Source: an uncultured Pelagibacteraceae bacterium
GTDB taxonomy: Bacteria > Pseudomonadota > Alphaproteobacteria > Pelagibacterales > Pelagibacteraceae
Direction: 5' to 3'
NCBI GenBank assembly: GCA_902623785.1
Contig: CACNVG010000007.1
Coordinates: 1 to 46,945 of the forward strand
DNA: 46,945 nucleotides
Made by a program: the position numbers and the translations under genes. Position 1 is the first letter of the stretch; each line of letters begins with the position of its first letter. The notes under the pieces are model-generated. The model worked only from the letters and a program-made list of their open reading frames with translations. It was not told the DNA's origin and did no database searches. Below, one piece after another: positions 34,382-43,988 of this stretch.

Positions 34382-35560
34382 ATGAAAAAATTTAAAACGG
34401 TTGATGAATTAATTAATGTAATCAAACCTTCTGATCCAGTTTACTGCATCAGAAAGAACTCGATAAAAAAAGCTACTAAAGTTTTTTTACAAAACTTCCC
34501 AGGCAAAATCCTATATGCAGTAAAAACTAATCCACATCCTTTTGTGGTCAAAACTCTTATAGAATCAGGAATAAAGAATTTTGATGTTGCTTCAATAAAA
34601 GAGATAGAGATGATTAAAAAGATCAACAAAGATTTAGAATGTTCTTATATGCATACTGTAAAAAGTAGAGAAAGTATTAGAGATGCATATTTTAAATATA
34701 ATGTTAAAAGTTTTTCATTAGATACAAAAGAGGAATTAATCAAAATTATTGAATCTACAGAGCAAGCTAAAGATCTTGAGTTATATGTAAGAGTGGCTGT
34801 TTCCAATGAACATGCTGAGATTGATTTATCAAAAAAATTTGGTGCATTAAGTTCTGAAGCAATCGGGTTATTAAGATTAACTAAACAATATGCAAAAAAA
34901 ATTGGTTTAAGTTTTCATGTTGGTTCGCAATGTATGCATCCTATTTCATATGCTAAGGGTATTTCTGAAATTGGAAATATAATTAAAAAAACAAAAATTA
35001 TTCCAGATGTAATTAATATTGGGGGAGGATTTCCAACTATCTATCCAGATCTAATTCCACCTTCACTGGATAGTTATTTTAATGAGATTAAAACAGCTCT
35101 TGAAAAATTGAAGTTAAATAAAATGCCCGAAATAATTTGTGAGCCAGGAAGAGCTTTGGTCGCAGAGTCAGGATCAACGATAGTAAAAGTAAATTTAAGA
35201 AAAAAACAAAAGCTTTACATAAATGATGGAACTTATGGAACTTTATTTGATGGTGGAGTTCCAAATATAGTTTATCCCTCAAGGATTATTACAAATGGAA
35301 GAATGATTTCAAAAAAAATGACTGCTTTTGATTTTTATGGACCGACTTGTGATAGCCTTGATTATATGAAAGGACCTTTTATTTTACCTAACAATGTAAA
35401 AGAGAATGATTATATAGAACTTGGTCAACTAGGAGCGTATGGATTAACTTTTAGAACTCAATTTAACGGCTTTTATTCTAATGAAATTTATGAAGTTGAG
35501 GATGAACCAATAATGACTATGTACGATAGAGAGAAAAACAAAGGATCTCTAGTCGCATAA
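34382..35560 (+). CDS. Fold-III PLP-dependent ornithine/lysine/arginine decarboxylase
   Basis: The 392-residue enzyme belongs to the alanine-racemase-fold decarboxylases. PLP-binding Lys48 is in YAVKTNPHP, followed by FDVASIKEIEMI, the FHVGSQ block, GGGFP, EPGRALVAESG and the active-site GPTCDSLD at 320-327 (Cys323). This length and the CDSLD sequence are typical of ornithine or ornithine/lysine decarboxylases, giving putrescine or cadaverine. A CGGAG ends eight bases before ATG. It is the first gene of a three-gene run with a deoxyhypusine-synthase-like gene and an agmatinase-like gene. Confidence 0.9.
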   Translation: MKKFKTVDELINVIKPSDPVYCIRKNSIKKATKVFLQNFPGKILYAVKTNPHPFVVKTLIESGIKNFDVASIKEIEMIKKINKDLECSYMHTVKSRESIRDAYFKYNVKSFSLDTKEELIKIIESTEQAKDLELYVRVAVSNEHAEIDLSKKFGALSSEAIGLLRLTKQYAKKIGLSFHVGSQCMHPISYAKGISEIGNIIKKTKIIPDVINIGGGFPTIYPDLIPPSLDSYFNEIKTALEKLKLNKMPEIICEPGRALVAESGSTIVKVNLRKKQKLYINDGTYGTLFDGGVPNIVYPSRIITNGRMISKKMTAFDFYGPTCDSLDYMKGPFILPNNVKENDYIELGQLGAYGLTFRTQFNGFYSNEIYEVEDEPIMTMYDREKNKGSLVA

Positions 35561-36604
35561 ATGTCAGAAAAGAAAAATTTAGGCCACAATACAAAAAAAA
35601 ATTATCTTAACAAACCTGTAGAGCACATTGACATAACATCTTTTGACTCTCGAGATATTATATCATCGATGCAAAAGATGTCCTTTGTCTCTAGGGAAAC
35701 AGGAAACGCCGCAAGTATTTTTAATGAAATGTTAAAGGATAAAAACTGCACGATTTTTTTAACACTTGCAGGATCAACATCTGCAGCAGGATGCATGAAT
35801 ATTTATAAAGATATGGTTAAATATAACATGGTGGATGCTATCGTTGCTACTGGCGCCTCAATTGTTGATATGGATTTTTTTGAGGGTTTGGGTTTTAAAC
35901 ATTATCAAGGCTCTCAATTTCAAGATGATAGTGAACTTAGAAAAAATTATATTGATAGGATTTACGACACTTATATTGATGAAGATGAATTACAAATGTG
36001 CGATAAAATTATATGTGAAATAGCTGACAAATTATCCCCAAAGACATACACTTCTAGAGAATTTATTTATGAGATGGGAAGATATTTAAAAGATAATTCA
36101 AAAAAAAAAGATTCATTAATAGAAACAGCTTTTGATAATAACGTTCCTATTTTTTGCCCTGCTTTTACTGACTCTAGCGCTGGATTTGGATTAGTTATGC
36201 ATCAAGAAAAAAATCCAAATAAACACATCACCATAGACTCAATAAGAGAATTTAGAGAATTAACAGAAATTAAAATTAAATCAAAAAATTCTGGTCTATT
36301 TATGATAGGCGGAGGTGTTCCAAAAAATTTCATTCAAGACACAGTTATTTGTGCTGAATTATTAGGTAAAGAAGTGGAAATGCACAAATACGCAATTCAA
36401 ATAACTGTTGCAGACTCAAGAGACGGGGCATGTAGTAGTTCTACTCTTAAAGAGGCTAGTTCTTGGGGAAAAGTAGATGTTACAAAAGAACAGATGGTTT
36501 TTGCTGAAGCAACTAGTGTATTGCCTTTAATTGCTAGTGATGCTTATCATAAAGGTGAGTGGAAAAAGAGAGAAAGAAAAAATTTTTCAAAAATATTTTC
36601 TTGA
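35561..36604 (+). CDS. Deoxyhypusine-synthase-family protein, possible homospermidine synthase-like enzyme
   Basis: The 347-residue protein matches the deoxyhypusine synthase family: LTLAGSTSAAGC near 68-79, ATGASIVDMDFFEGLG near 95-110, and SSWGKVDV with the lysine equivalent to the catalytic one at 304, then AEATSVLPLIAS. Bacteria lack eIF5A, so this bacterial branch is thought to transfer an aminobutyl group between polyamines using NAD, for example making homospermidine. The operon with a decarboxylase supports a polyamine substrate. The ATG follows the decarboxylase TAA directly. The exact product is open. Confidence 0.88.
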   Translation: MSEKKNLGHNTKKNYLNKPVEHIDITSFDSRDIISSMQKMSFVSRETGNAASIFNEMLKDKNCTIFLTLAGSTSAAGCMNIYKDMVKYNMVDAIVATGASIVDMDFFEGLGFKHYQGSQFQDDSELRKNYIDRIYDTYIDEDELQMCDKIICEIADKLSPKTYTSREFIYEMGRYLKDNSKKKDSLIETAFDNNVPIFCPAFTDSSAGFGLVMHQEKNPNKHITIDSIREFRELTEIKIKSKNSGLFMIGGGVPKNFIQDTVICAELLGKEVEMHKYAIQITVADSRDGACSSSTLKEASSWGKVDVTKEQMVFAEATSVLPLIASDAYHKGEWKKRERKNFSKIFS

Positions 36605-36621
36605 TAAAATAGGATCCCAAA

Positions 36622-37497
36622 GTGAAATATCTTTCAAACAAAAATGGTTTTCTAGGTATCGATAATAAATTTAACTTTAAAGAAAAAGTAATTGTTGTTC
36701 CTTTTGGTCTAGAAAAAACTGTGAGCTATGGAGAAGGTACCAGAAATGGACCAAAAGAAATTATTAAAGCCTCCCATCAAGTTGAGCTTTATGATGAAGA
36801 ATTAAATTGTGAACCTTTCAAGAAAATTGGAATTAAAACTTTAAAACCTTTTAAAATAGAAAAAAATGTTAAAAAAGCACTCAGCGTAATGTCAAAAATT
36901 AATCAAGGGATTTTGGAAAAAAAATTATTCCCTATGACCTTGGGAGGAGAGCATTCAATAACACCTGGATGTATTGCTCCTTTTACTAAAAAGTTTAAAA
37001 ATATTTGTCTTTTGCACTTTGATGCCCATGCAGACTTAAGAGATAGTTATAATGGAGAAAAATTTTCACATGCATCTGCAATTCGAAGATGTTTAGATTA
37101 TCCAAATGTTTCTGTTATTTCATTCGGTATAAGAAATATATCTAAAGAAGAAATTCCATTTTTAAAAAGAAATTCGAAAAGAATAAAAATATTTTGGGCC
37201 AAAGATAAAAGTAAATGGGATTTGAATAAATTTAAAAAATTAATAAAAAATAAAAATGTTTACATTACTTTTGATGTTGATGGATTAGACTCGGGCATTA
37301 TGCCAGCAACTGGCACACCTGAGCCGGGTGGATTATTCTGGGATGAAACTTTGGATATTATTAGAGTAGCTTCAAAAAATTCAAATATTGTTGGTGCAGA
37401 CTTAAATGAACTTTCGCCTATTAAAGGATTTAATTCATATAATTTTCTTGCAGCTAAATTGGTCTATAAAATTTTATCTTATAAATTTTTGTATTAA
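36622..37497 (+). CDS. speB: Agmatinase/ureohydrolase family protein
   Basis: The 291-residue protein has the binuclear manganese motifs of ureohydrolases: GGEHSIT near 112-118, DAHADLRDSY near 134-143, and FDVDGLD plus TGTPEPGG near 216-233. Agmatinase releases urea from agmatine to give putrescine; arginase or guanidinobutyrase activity is hard to exclude. The start is GTG at 36622, preceded by AGGA ten bases before. It ends four bases inside the convergent queuosine-transporter gene. Being in one run with an ornithine-type decarboxylase, an arginase role (arginine to ornithine) would also make sense. Confidence 0.87.
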   Translation: MKYLSNKNGFLGIDNKFNFKEKVIVVPFGLEKTVSYGEGTRNGPKEIIKASHQVELYDEELNCEPFKKIGIKTLKPFKIEKNVKKALSVMSKINQGILEKKLFPMTLGGEHSITPGCIAPFTKKFKNICLLHFDAHADLRDSYNGEKFSHASAIRRCLDYPNVSVISFGIRNISKEEIPFLKRNSKRIKIFWAKDKSKWDLNKFKKLIKNKNVYITFDVDGLDSGIMPATGTPEPGGLFWDETLDIIRVASKNSNIVGADLNELSPIKGFNSYNFLAAKLVYKILSYKFLY

Positions 37498-38048
37498 CTT
37501 TGAACTGGCTTTAAAGTGCCTAATAATAATCTAAAAGGTATTAACATTAGTAGTGCAACAAATATTTTTACTGCTAAATCACCCAAAGATAAAGTAACCC
37601 AAGGAACACCAGTTGCATAAAAAGAAATTGAAAAGAATAAGAAGGTATCAACTGTGGATCCGATAAGAGATGATGTTAATGGAGCAATGAACCATCGTTT
37701 TTTTCTTAACTTATCAAACACCTGAACATCCAAAAGTTGAGCAACTAAAAATGCTGATCCCGATCCAATTGCAATTCTAACTGATATTAAATCATCAAAA
37801 TTTGTTGAGAAAAATAACGTAAAACTAATTCCAATTACAAATCCAAAATATACAATTTTTCTCGCTGCAATTTTGCCGTATGATCTATTTGCTAAATCTG
37901 TAATTAAAAAGGCTATAGGATAACTAAAAGCACCATAAGTTAGCAATTGATCTAAACCGTAATATTTTATTGGAAATTGAACCAGATAGTTTGATGCTAA
38001 AACCACCAAGCCCATTAAAAAAGACAGGGTTAGAAAAACTTTATTCAT
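37494..38048 (-). CDS. Queuosine precursor transporter (YhhQ family)
   Basis: The 184-residue inner-membrane protein has about six helices and the YhhQ/VUT pattern: TYGAFSYPIAFLITDLANRSYGK near 37-59 and QLLDVQVFDKLRKKRWFIAPLTSSLIGSTVDT near 104-135. The family imports queuosine precursors such as preQ0 or preQ1 for tRNA modification. Its ATG overlaps the rpmB TAA by one base (TAATG), so translation is probably coupled to ribosomal protein L28. Confidence 0.9.
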   Translation of the reverse strand: MNKVFLTLSFLMGLVVLASNYLVQFPIKYYGLDQLLTYGAFSYPIAFLITDLANRSYGKIAARKIVYFGFVIGISFTLFFSTNFDDLISVRIAIGSGSAFLVAQLLDVQVFDKLRKKRWFIAPLTSSLIGSTVDTFLFFSISFYATGVPWVTLSLGDLAVKIFVALLMLIPFRLLLGTLKPVQS

Positions 38049-38329
38049 TAAGCAGATTTTTGCAGAATACTTTTTTTAACTTTTTTAAGTCTATCTGATA
38101 AGTATTTTGATTTAACTTCTTTCATAAATTGATCAAAACTACCTTTTTTATCAATTGATCGCATTGCAGAATTTGAAACATTTAATCTTAAGCTTTTATT
38201 CAAAATATCGCTCTTAAAATTTACTTTTTTAATACCAGGTAAAAATCTTCTCTTAGTTTTATTATTTGCATGGCTAACTTTATGGCCCTTTAAAGGTCTT
38301 TTACCAGTAAGTTCACATTTTTTTGTCAT
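38048..38329 (-). CDS. rpmB: 50S ribosomal protein L28
   Basis: The 93-residue protein begins KCELTGKRPLKGHKVSHANNKTKRRFLPG, cut here for description as the L28 signature: CELTGKRP, GHKVSHANNKTKRRF and a basic C-terminus. Only the first Cys of the zinc-ribbon type remains. Length fits alphaproteobacterial L28. A good promoter lies directly upstream with a predicted leader of only a few bases. It is followed by the overlapping queuosine-precursor transporter gene. Confidence 0.96.
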   Translation of the reverse strand: MTKKCELTGKRPLKGHKVSHANNKTKRRFLPGIKKVNFKSDILNKSLRLNVSNSAMRSIDKKGSFDQFMKEVKSKYLSDRLKKVKKSILQKSA

Positions 38330-38341
38330 GATAGTTAACGT

Positions 38342-38370
38342 GGTATAAATGTAGTTTAATTATCAGTCAA
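38342..38370 (-). promoter_or_regulatory. rpmB: Sigma-70 promoter for rpmB
   Basis: On the minus strand, TTGACT (38370-38365) and TATACC (38347-38342) are spaced by 17 bases, close to consensus. The start of transcription would be near 38335, about six bases before the ATG at 38329, so the message is nearly leaderless. No Shine-Dalgarno is seen. Confidence 0.55.
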
Positions 38371-38379
38371 GTCGATATT

Positions 38380-39417
38380 TTAAATTTTTCCGATAATATC
38401 GCTTAATTTTTTTACATTATTGGTTTCAAGAATTTTGTTTAACTCATCTGAAATCTTGCTAACAATTTTTGGGCCTTGAAAAACCATACCTGTATAAAGC
38501 TGTACAAACTTAGCGCCATGCATAAACTTTTGATAAGCTGTTTCACCAGAGTCCACTCCTCCTACACCAATAATATCTATCTTATTATTTAATATTTTAT
38601 AAAAATTGTTTATTAATTTATTAGATATTTCATTCAAAGGTTTTCCTGATAGTCCTCCTTTTTGAAATTTCTTGTGATTTTTCAAACTGTCACGATTACC
38701 ATCTGTCGTATTAGAGACAATTACGGCTTTAATATCATAATCCAAAATTGATCTACAGATTTCCTCAACTTTTTTCTGATCAATATCGGGTGATATTTTA
38801 ATGGCTATCGGAATATCACTTTTCAATTTTTCTCTTTCGTTATGAATGCTTTCCAACAAATTTTTAAATTCTTCATTGTTATGAAAATCTCTTAAATTCT
38901 CCGTATTTGGTGAAGAAATATTTATTGTAATATAATCGGCAATATCATGAAACTTCCTTAAACAACATAAATAATCTTCAATTTTATTTTCTGAGTTCCA
39001 ATTGGGTCCTATGTTTACCCCGAGCATCCCTACAGGTTTTTTTTTTATTATTCTTGATCTTGCATCATCAGCCCCATTATTATTAAAGCCTAGTCGATTG
39101 ATTAGAGCACAATCTTCCTCTAGTCTAAAAACTCGAGGTTTTGGATTACCGTACTGACTTAAAGGAGTAACAGTACCAACTTCTACAAAACCAAAACCAA
39201 GTTTAAATAAAGGATTGTAAACTTCTGCATTTTTATCAAATCCAGCAGCTATACCAATTGGATTCGGAATTTCTTTTCCAAATAATTTAGTTTTTAGGAT
39301 TAATTCATTCTTTTTTTTATCATTAACAATTAAATTTGTTTTAAGTGCTTTTACTGCAAGATCATGCGCTAATTCAGGATCTAGCTTAAAAATAAAGGGT
39401 CTTATTTTAGAAAACAT
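38380..39417 (-). CDS. pyrD: Dihydroorotate dehydrogenase (quinone), class 2
   Basis: The FMN enzyme oxidises dihydroorotate to orotate in pyrimidine synthesis, passing electrons to quinone at the inner membrane. The 345-residue protein has the class 2 N-terminal helix (IRPFIFKLDPELAHDLAVKAL), NPIGIAAGFDKNAE near 52-65, the active-site region NISSPNTENLR, and GGLSGKPL plus GVGGV. Length fits class 2, not the shorter class 1. The ATG overlaps the lysS stop by one base (TAATG). Confidence 0.96.
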   Translation of the reverse strand: MFSKIRPFIFKLDPELAHDLAVKALKTNLIVNDKKKNELILKTKLFGKEIPNPIGIAAGFDKNAEVYNPLFKLGFGFVEVGTVTPLSQYGNPKPRVFRLEEDCALINRLGFNNNGADDARSRIIKKKPVGMLGVNIGPNWNSENKIEDYLCCLRKFHDIADYITINISSPNTENLRDFHNNEEFKNLLESIHNEREKLKSDIPIAIKISPDIDQKKVEEICRSILDYDIKAVIVSNTTDGNRDSLKNHKKFQKGGLSGKPLNEISNKLINNFYKILNNKIDIIGVGGVDSGETAYQKFMHGAKFVQLYTGMVFQGPKIVSKISDELNKILETNNVKKLSDIIGKI

Positions 39418-40985
39418 TAATTAATTTTTTCTTTTATTAATTTAATAGTATTTTTTACACCAAAGAAGCTTATAAAAAAACCTAACCTAGGTCCATTTTC
39501 AACTCCAAATACTACTTCGTATATTAATTTGAACCAGTCCCTTAAATTTTCTTTATAACCATTTTCTTTTCCAACAGTATAAATATTTGTTTGAATATCT
39601 TCTGGTTCAAGGTTATCTGGAGAATTCTCTAACATCTTAATTAGATTTAATAACGCTTTTTTCTCCTCATTATTTGGATTTTTATATTTTTTATTACTTT
39701 TAGCAATGTCGTTAAAATATGTTATTGAATAATCGATTAATTTATCAAATATTGGGTAATCTTTTTTATTTAAATCTTTTGTATATCTCTCAACAAATTT
39801 CCATAAAACATCTTTTGAATTAGCATTACTTGTTTCAACCAAATTTAATAGCATTGAATAGCTCATAATTTTTTTTTCATCAGGAATATTTCCATTATGA
39901 ACATGCCAAACTGGATTTAATAAAATTTCTTTATTCGACTGATTTTTACTTTTTTCTATACAATCTAAATATTCATCGACCGCTTTTGGTACAATTTCTT
40001 TGTAAAGTTTTTTTGCTCGTTTTGGGTTTTGGAACATAAACAAAGATAAACTTTCTGGAGATGCATATTTTAACCATTCTTCAATTGTAACACCATTACC
40101 TCTCGACTTTGAAATTTTTTCTCCTTTTTCATCTAAAAATAGTTCATAAGCAAAACCAGATGGATTTTTTTTACCTAAAAGTTTCACAATTTTTGTTGAT
40201 AGTATTGCACTTTCAATTAAGTCTTTTCCATACATCTCAAAATCAACATCTAAAGCATACCAACGCATTGCCCAATCTACTTTCCATTGAAGTTTGCATT
40301 TACCATCAAGAATACTTACATTTAATTTTTCTCCTTTATTATCAAATATTATTGTCGATTTTGATTTATCTATGTCTAAAACTGGAATTTCCAAAACCTG
40401 ATTAGTTTTCGGACATATTGGCAAGAATGGACTATAGGTTTTTTGTCTTTCCTTACCAAGCGTTGGAATTATTATGTTCATTATCCCATCATAATTTTCC
40501 AGCACTTTTTTTAGTGACTCATTAAAAAAACCACTTTTATATAACTTTGTGGAGCTTAAAAAATTATATTTAAAATTAAATTGATCTAAAAACTTTTTTA
40601 ACATTTCATTATTATGTTCTCCGAAACTACCAAACTTTTGAAAAGGATCTGGAACAACAGTAAGAGGTTTGTGAAGATTGTTAGTCAAAATTTTTTTATT
40701 AGGCACATTGTCTGGAACCTTTCTAAGACCATCCATATCATCTGAGAATGTAATAATTTCTTTGGGCAAATCTGTTAGCAAATTCAAAGCATTTACAACC
40801 ATAGACGTTCGTGCTACCTCACCGAAAGTTCCTATATGTGGCAATCCAGACGGACCATAACCAGTTTGAAGAACTATCTTTCCTTTTTTTTCAATGAAAG
40901 ACTTTCTTTCTTTCAAAATTTTCTTTGCCTCAACGATTGGCCATGAGTTTGACTTTTCAATGTCTTGTTTATTAATTTCTTTCAT
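39417..40985 (-). CDS. lysS: Lysyl-tRNA synthetase, class I
   Basis: The 522-residue class I enzyme charges tRNA-Lys. Motifs are the HIGH box in PSGLPHIGTFGE and the KMSKS box as KISKSRGNG. Class I LysRS occurs in Archaea and many Alphaproteobacteria in place of the class II enzyme. I start it at ATG 40985 (MKEINKQDIE); the frame can be extended one codon to a TTG at 40988, which is less likely. It is followed by pyrD with a one-base overlap and is divergent from trkH. Confidence 0.95.
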   Translation of the reverse strand: MKEINKQDIEKSNSWPIVEAKKILKERKSFIEKKGKIVLQTGYGPSGLPHIGTFGEVARTSMVVNALNLLTDLPKEIITFSDDMDGLRKVPDNVPNKKILTNNLHKPLTVVPDPFQKFGSFGEHNNEMLKKFLDQFNFKYNFLSSTKLYKSGFFNESLKKVLENYDGIMNIIIPTLGKERQKTYSPFLPICPKTNQVLEIPVLDIDKSKSTIIFDNKGEKLNVSILDGKCKLQWKVDWAMRWYALDVDFEMYGKDLIESAILSTKIVKLLGKKNPSGFAYELFLDEKGEKISKSRGNGVTIEEWLKYASPESLSLFMFQNPKRAKKLYKEIVPKAVDEYLDCIEKSKNQSNKEILLNPVWHVHNGNIPDEKKIMSYSMLLNLVETSNANSKDVLWKFVERYTKDLNKKDYPIFDKLIDYSITYFNDIAKSNKKYKNPNNEEKKALLNLIKMLENSPDNLEPEDIQTNIYTVGKENGYKENLRDWFKLIYEVVFGVENGPRLGFFISFFGVKNTIKLIKEKIN

Positions 40986-41072
40986 CAAAAATCGAGTTTA
41001 TTGTATATTATGCTTATATTTAAATTCATATAATGTTGAAATTTATTTTCCATAAAATAATGTTTAAATTAA

Positions 41073-42518
41073 ATGTCCAATTATAAAACAGTTTTTTTTA
41101 CTTTAGGGGTATTGTTGATTGTATTAGGTTTTTCAATGTTAGTTCCTATTACTGTGCAATTAATTTATAATGAGTTTAATTCTACCTTTATAATTTCTTC
41201 AATAATTACAATTACTTTTGGTGCATTATTTTTTCTAGCCAATATCGACCACAACCGAAGCTTAAGCACTCATCAAGCCTTTCTCCTCACTGCATTGTCG
41301 TGGATAGGAGTTGCAATTTTTGGATCTATCCCCTTCATATTTTCAGACCTAAATTTATCTTTAACCGATGCTTTCTTTGAAAGTATGTCTGGAATTACGA
41401 CTACAGGGGCTACAATTATCAATAACTTATCTGACACCCCTAAGGCAATTTTAAGCTGGAGGGCAATACTTCAGTGGTTAGGTGGAATTGGTATCATCGT
41501 AATGGCAATTACTTTAATGCCTATTATGAATATTGGGGGTATGCAGCTGCTTAAAATTTCGAGTGGAGACAGCTCCGAAAAAATACTTCCAAAATCAAAG
41601 CAAATTTCTCTAAGATTAGTTTTAATCTATTCTTCGTTAACCTTACTTTGTGCTTTTTTTTATAAAGTATGTGGAATGAATTTTTTTGATAGCTTAACCC
41701 ACTCTATGACTACAATTGCTACAGGAGGTTTCTCAAATTATAACCAGTCAATTGGATTTTTTGAAAGTGCCAAAATTGAATATGTTTCTATAATATTTAT
41801 AATTTTGGGTAGTATACCTTTTTTAGCATATATAAAATTTTTATCAGGTAATAAAAAAATAATATTTAAAGATGAACAAATAAAATTATTTTTAAAATTG
41901 TTATTTTTTTCAATCCTTATACTTTTTATTTATTTAGCAATCGTTAATAAAAGTATTTTTGAAATTCAATTAAGATCAATAATCTTCAATGTTGTTTCAA
42001 TATTAACAGGAACTGGTTATGTTACTAAAGAGTTTGATCAGTGGGGTAATTTTCCTTTAATATTTTTTTTATTACTTATGTTTATAGGTGGTTGCGCAGG
42101 GTCGACTACTTGCGGTATCAAAGTATTTAGGGTGCATATGTTATATTTTTTTTTAAAAAACCAGTTGTTAAAAATAATTTACCCAAGAGCAATTATTAAT
42201 TTAAAATATAATAATGATATTGTTGAAGATAAATCAATCGCTTCAATTATCTCTTTTATTTACCTCTATATTATAATTTTTTTTGTGATATCCGCTCTTT
42301 TAACCCTGACAGGTTTAAACTTTATTACAGCTGTTTCAGGAGCTGCGTCGTCTATATCAAATGTCGGTCCAGGATTAGGAAATGAAATTGGACCAAATAG
42401 TAACTATGCAAATTTACCTTCTGTATCAAAATGGATTTTGTCTGCAGGTATGATTTTAGGTCGTTTAGAAATTTTTGCAATTTTAGTAATTTTCTTACCT
42501 TCATTTTGGAGAAATTAA
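41073..42518 (+). CDS. trkH: TrkH-family potassium uptake protein
   Basis: The 481-residue inner-membrane protein forms the channel part of the Trk system. Filter-loop motifs are seen in all four repeats: MSGITTTGAT near 109-118, TTIATGGFSNYN near 214-225, TGTGYVTKEF near 314-323 and SNVGPGLG near 428-435. The helix LSWRAILQWLGGIGIIVMAITLMP is typical. TrkA, which regulates it with NAD(H), is not in the window. It is read first in a plus-strand run; its TAA directly abuts the TTG start of the next gene. Confidence 0.94.
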   Translation: MSNYKTVFFTLGVLLIVLGFSMLVPITVQLIYNEFNSTFIISSIITITFGALFFLANIDHNRSLSTHQAFLLTALSWIGVAIFGSIPFIFSDLNLSLTDAFFESMSGITTTGATIINNLSDTPKAILSWRAILQWLGGIGIIVMAITLMPIMNIGGMQLLKISSGDSSEKILPKSKQISLRLVLIYSSLTLLCAFFYKVCGMNFFDSLTHSMTTIATGGFSNYNQSIGFFESAKIEYVSIIFIILGSIPFLAYIKFLSGNKKIIFKDEQIKLFLKLLFFSILILFIYLAIVNKSIFEIQLRSIIFNVVSILTGTGYVTKEFDQWGNFPLIFFLLLMFIGGCAGSTTCGIKVFRVHMLYFFLKNQLLKIIYPRAIINLKYNNDIVEDKSIASIISFIYLYIIIFFVISALLTLTGLNFITAVSGAASSISNVGPGLGNEIGPNSNYANLPSVSKWILSAGMILGRLEIFAILVIFLPSFWRN

Positions 42519-43988
42519 TTGAACAATAATTTGAATTACTTCTTTACAGAAAAGTCATTAAAGATGATTTTGCTTGGTTTTTCATCTGGACTACCAATAT
42601 TATTAGTGTTCTCTACTTTGTCAGTTTGGTTATCTAAAGCTGGTATAGAAAGGAGCACAATAACTCTATTCAGTTGGGCAGGATTTGCATATGCTTTTAA
42701 ATATCTATGGTCGCCAATAATAGATAAGTTCAGTTTACCCATTTTCAAAAAATTTGGCCATAGACGAAGTTGGCTTTTGTTAGCTCAGCTTTTAATCATT
42801 ATATCTTTAATACTCACATCTTTTACGGATCCACAAAAAAATCTCTACGCGACAGCAATTTTCATTGTGCTTTTAGCATTCTTTAGTGCCTCTCAAGATA
42901 TCATAATTGATGCATTTAGAATTGAGTCAGTTTCTCAGAGTAAGCAAGGATATCTATCATCTATGTATATTGCGGGGTACAGGATCGGAATGCTGGTTAG
43001 TGGAGCCGGAAGTTTATGGTTGGCATCATATTTTGGGTCAGAAAACTATGATCAAATTGTATGGCAAAAGGTTTATTGTATAATGGCATCATTTATGGTG
43101 GTTGGTATATTTGCTAATCTTACTTCGAGTGAACCAAAAATAAAAAAAAATATTTTTAAAAAAACAAATAACCATTCAGTTTTCTTTTTAGTTATATTAT
43201 TAGCTATCTCAATTTTCATTTATCTTTATTCAAATATAAGTTTCTCTATTAAGGATAACAATTTTTTAACTTTCATACTGACTTGTTTAAAATTGTTTTT
43301 TTGTTTTTTTGTATCAGGTATTTTATTAATCTTGATGACCAAATTTAAAATAGTTGAGAAAAAAATGGTAGCTGAAAGTTATATTGCCCCAATAACAAAT
43401 TTCATTAGAAAATATGGAAAATTTGCTTTGATCATCCTTTTGCTTATTTCTCTTTATAGGATTGCTGATGTGGTTATGGGTGTTATGGCAAACATATTTT
43501 ATTTAGAAAAAGGTTATGCAATAAAAGATATTGCTACTTACTCAAAGTTTTTTGGCGTTTTTGCAACTATCATTGGGGGTTTATTAGGCGGTTATTTTGC
43601 ATCAAAGAAAGGTACAATGCTAGCTCTATTCTTGGGCGCTTTGATTGCTTCTTTAAGTAACTTACTTTTTGCTTGGCTAGCGACAGTTGATGCAAATATC
43701 AACTATTTAATTATGGTAATTACAGCAGATAATATTTCAAGTGGATTTGCTGGAGCAGCTTTTGTAATTTACTTGTCTGGATTAACCTCTATTAAATTTA
43801 CTGCAACACAATATGCTCTGTTTAGTTCAATTATGTTATTTTTACCAAAACTTGTAGCAGGATATTCTGGTGCATGGGTTGATGTGATGGGTTATAGTAA
43901 TTATTTCATACTTACTGCCTTATTAGGAATGCCGGTATTATTCTTGATATATTGGATAGGTATAATTGCACCAATTAAAGATAAATGA
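42519..43988 (+). CDS. ampG: AmpG-like MFS permease
   Basis: The 489-residue permease has about 14 helices and the AmpG start LGFSSGLPILLVFSTLSVWL near 18-37, with YLWSPIIDKF near 62-71 and DIIIDAFRIE near 126-135. AmpG imports anhydromuropeptides released from peptidoglycan. The start is TTG at 42519, directly after the trkH stop, with GGAG at 42508-42511 seven bases before. The following NlpC/P60 gene overlaps by four bases, which supports a muropeptide substrate. Confidence 0.88.
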   Translation: MNNNLNYFFTEKSLKMILLGFSSGLPILLVFSTLSVWLSKAGIERSTITLFSWAGFAYAFKYLWSPIIDKFSLPIFKKFGHRRSWLLLAQLLIIISLILTSFTDPQKNLYATAIFIVLLAFFSASQDIIIDAFRIESVSQSKQGYLSSMYIAGYRIGMLVSGAGSLWLASYFGSENYDQIVWQKVYCIMASFMVVGIFANLTSSEPKIKKNIFKKTNNHSVFFLVILLAISIFIYLYSNISFSIKDNNFLTFILTCLKLFFCFFVSGILLILMTKFKIVEKKMVAESYIAPITNFIRKYGKFALIILLLISLYRIADVVMGVMANIFYLEKGYAIKDIATYSKFFGVFATIIGGLLGGYFASKKGTMLALFLGALIASLSNLLFAWLATVDANINYLIMVITADNISSGFAGAAFVIYLSGLTSIKFTATQYALFSSIMLFLPKLVAGYSGAWVDVMGYSNYFILTALLGMPVLFLIYWIGIIAPIKDK

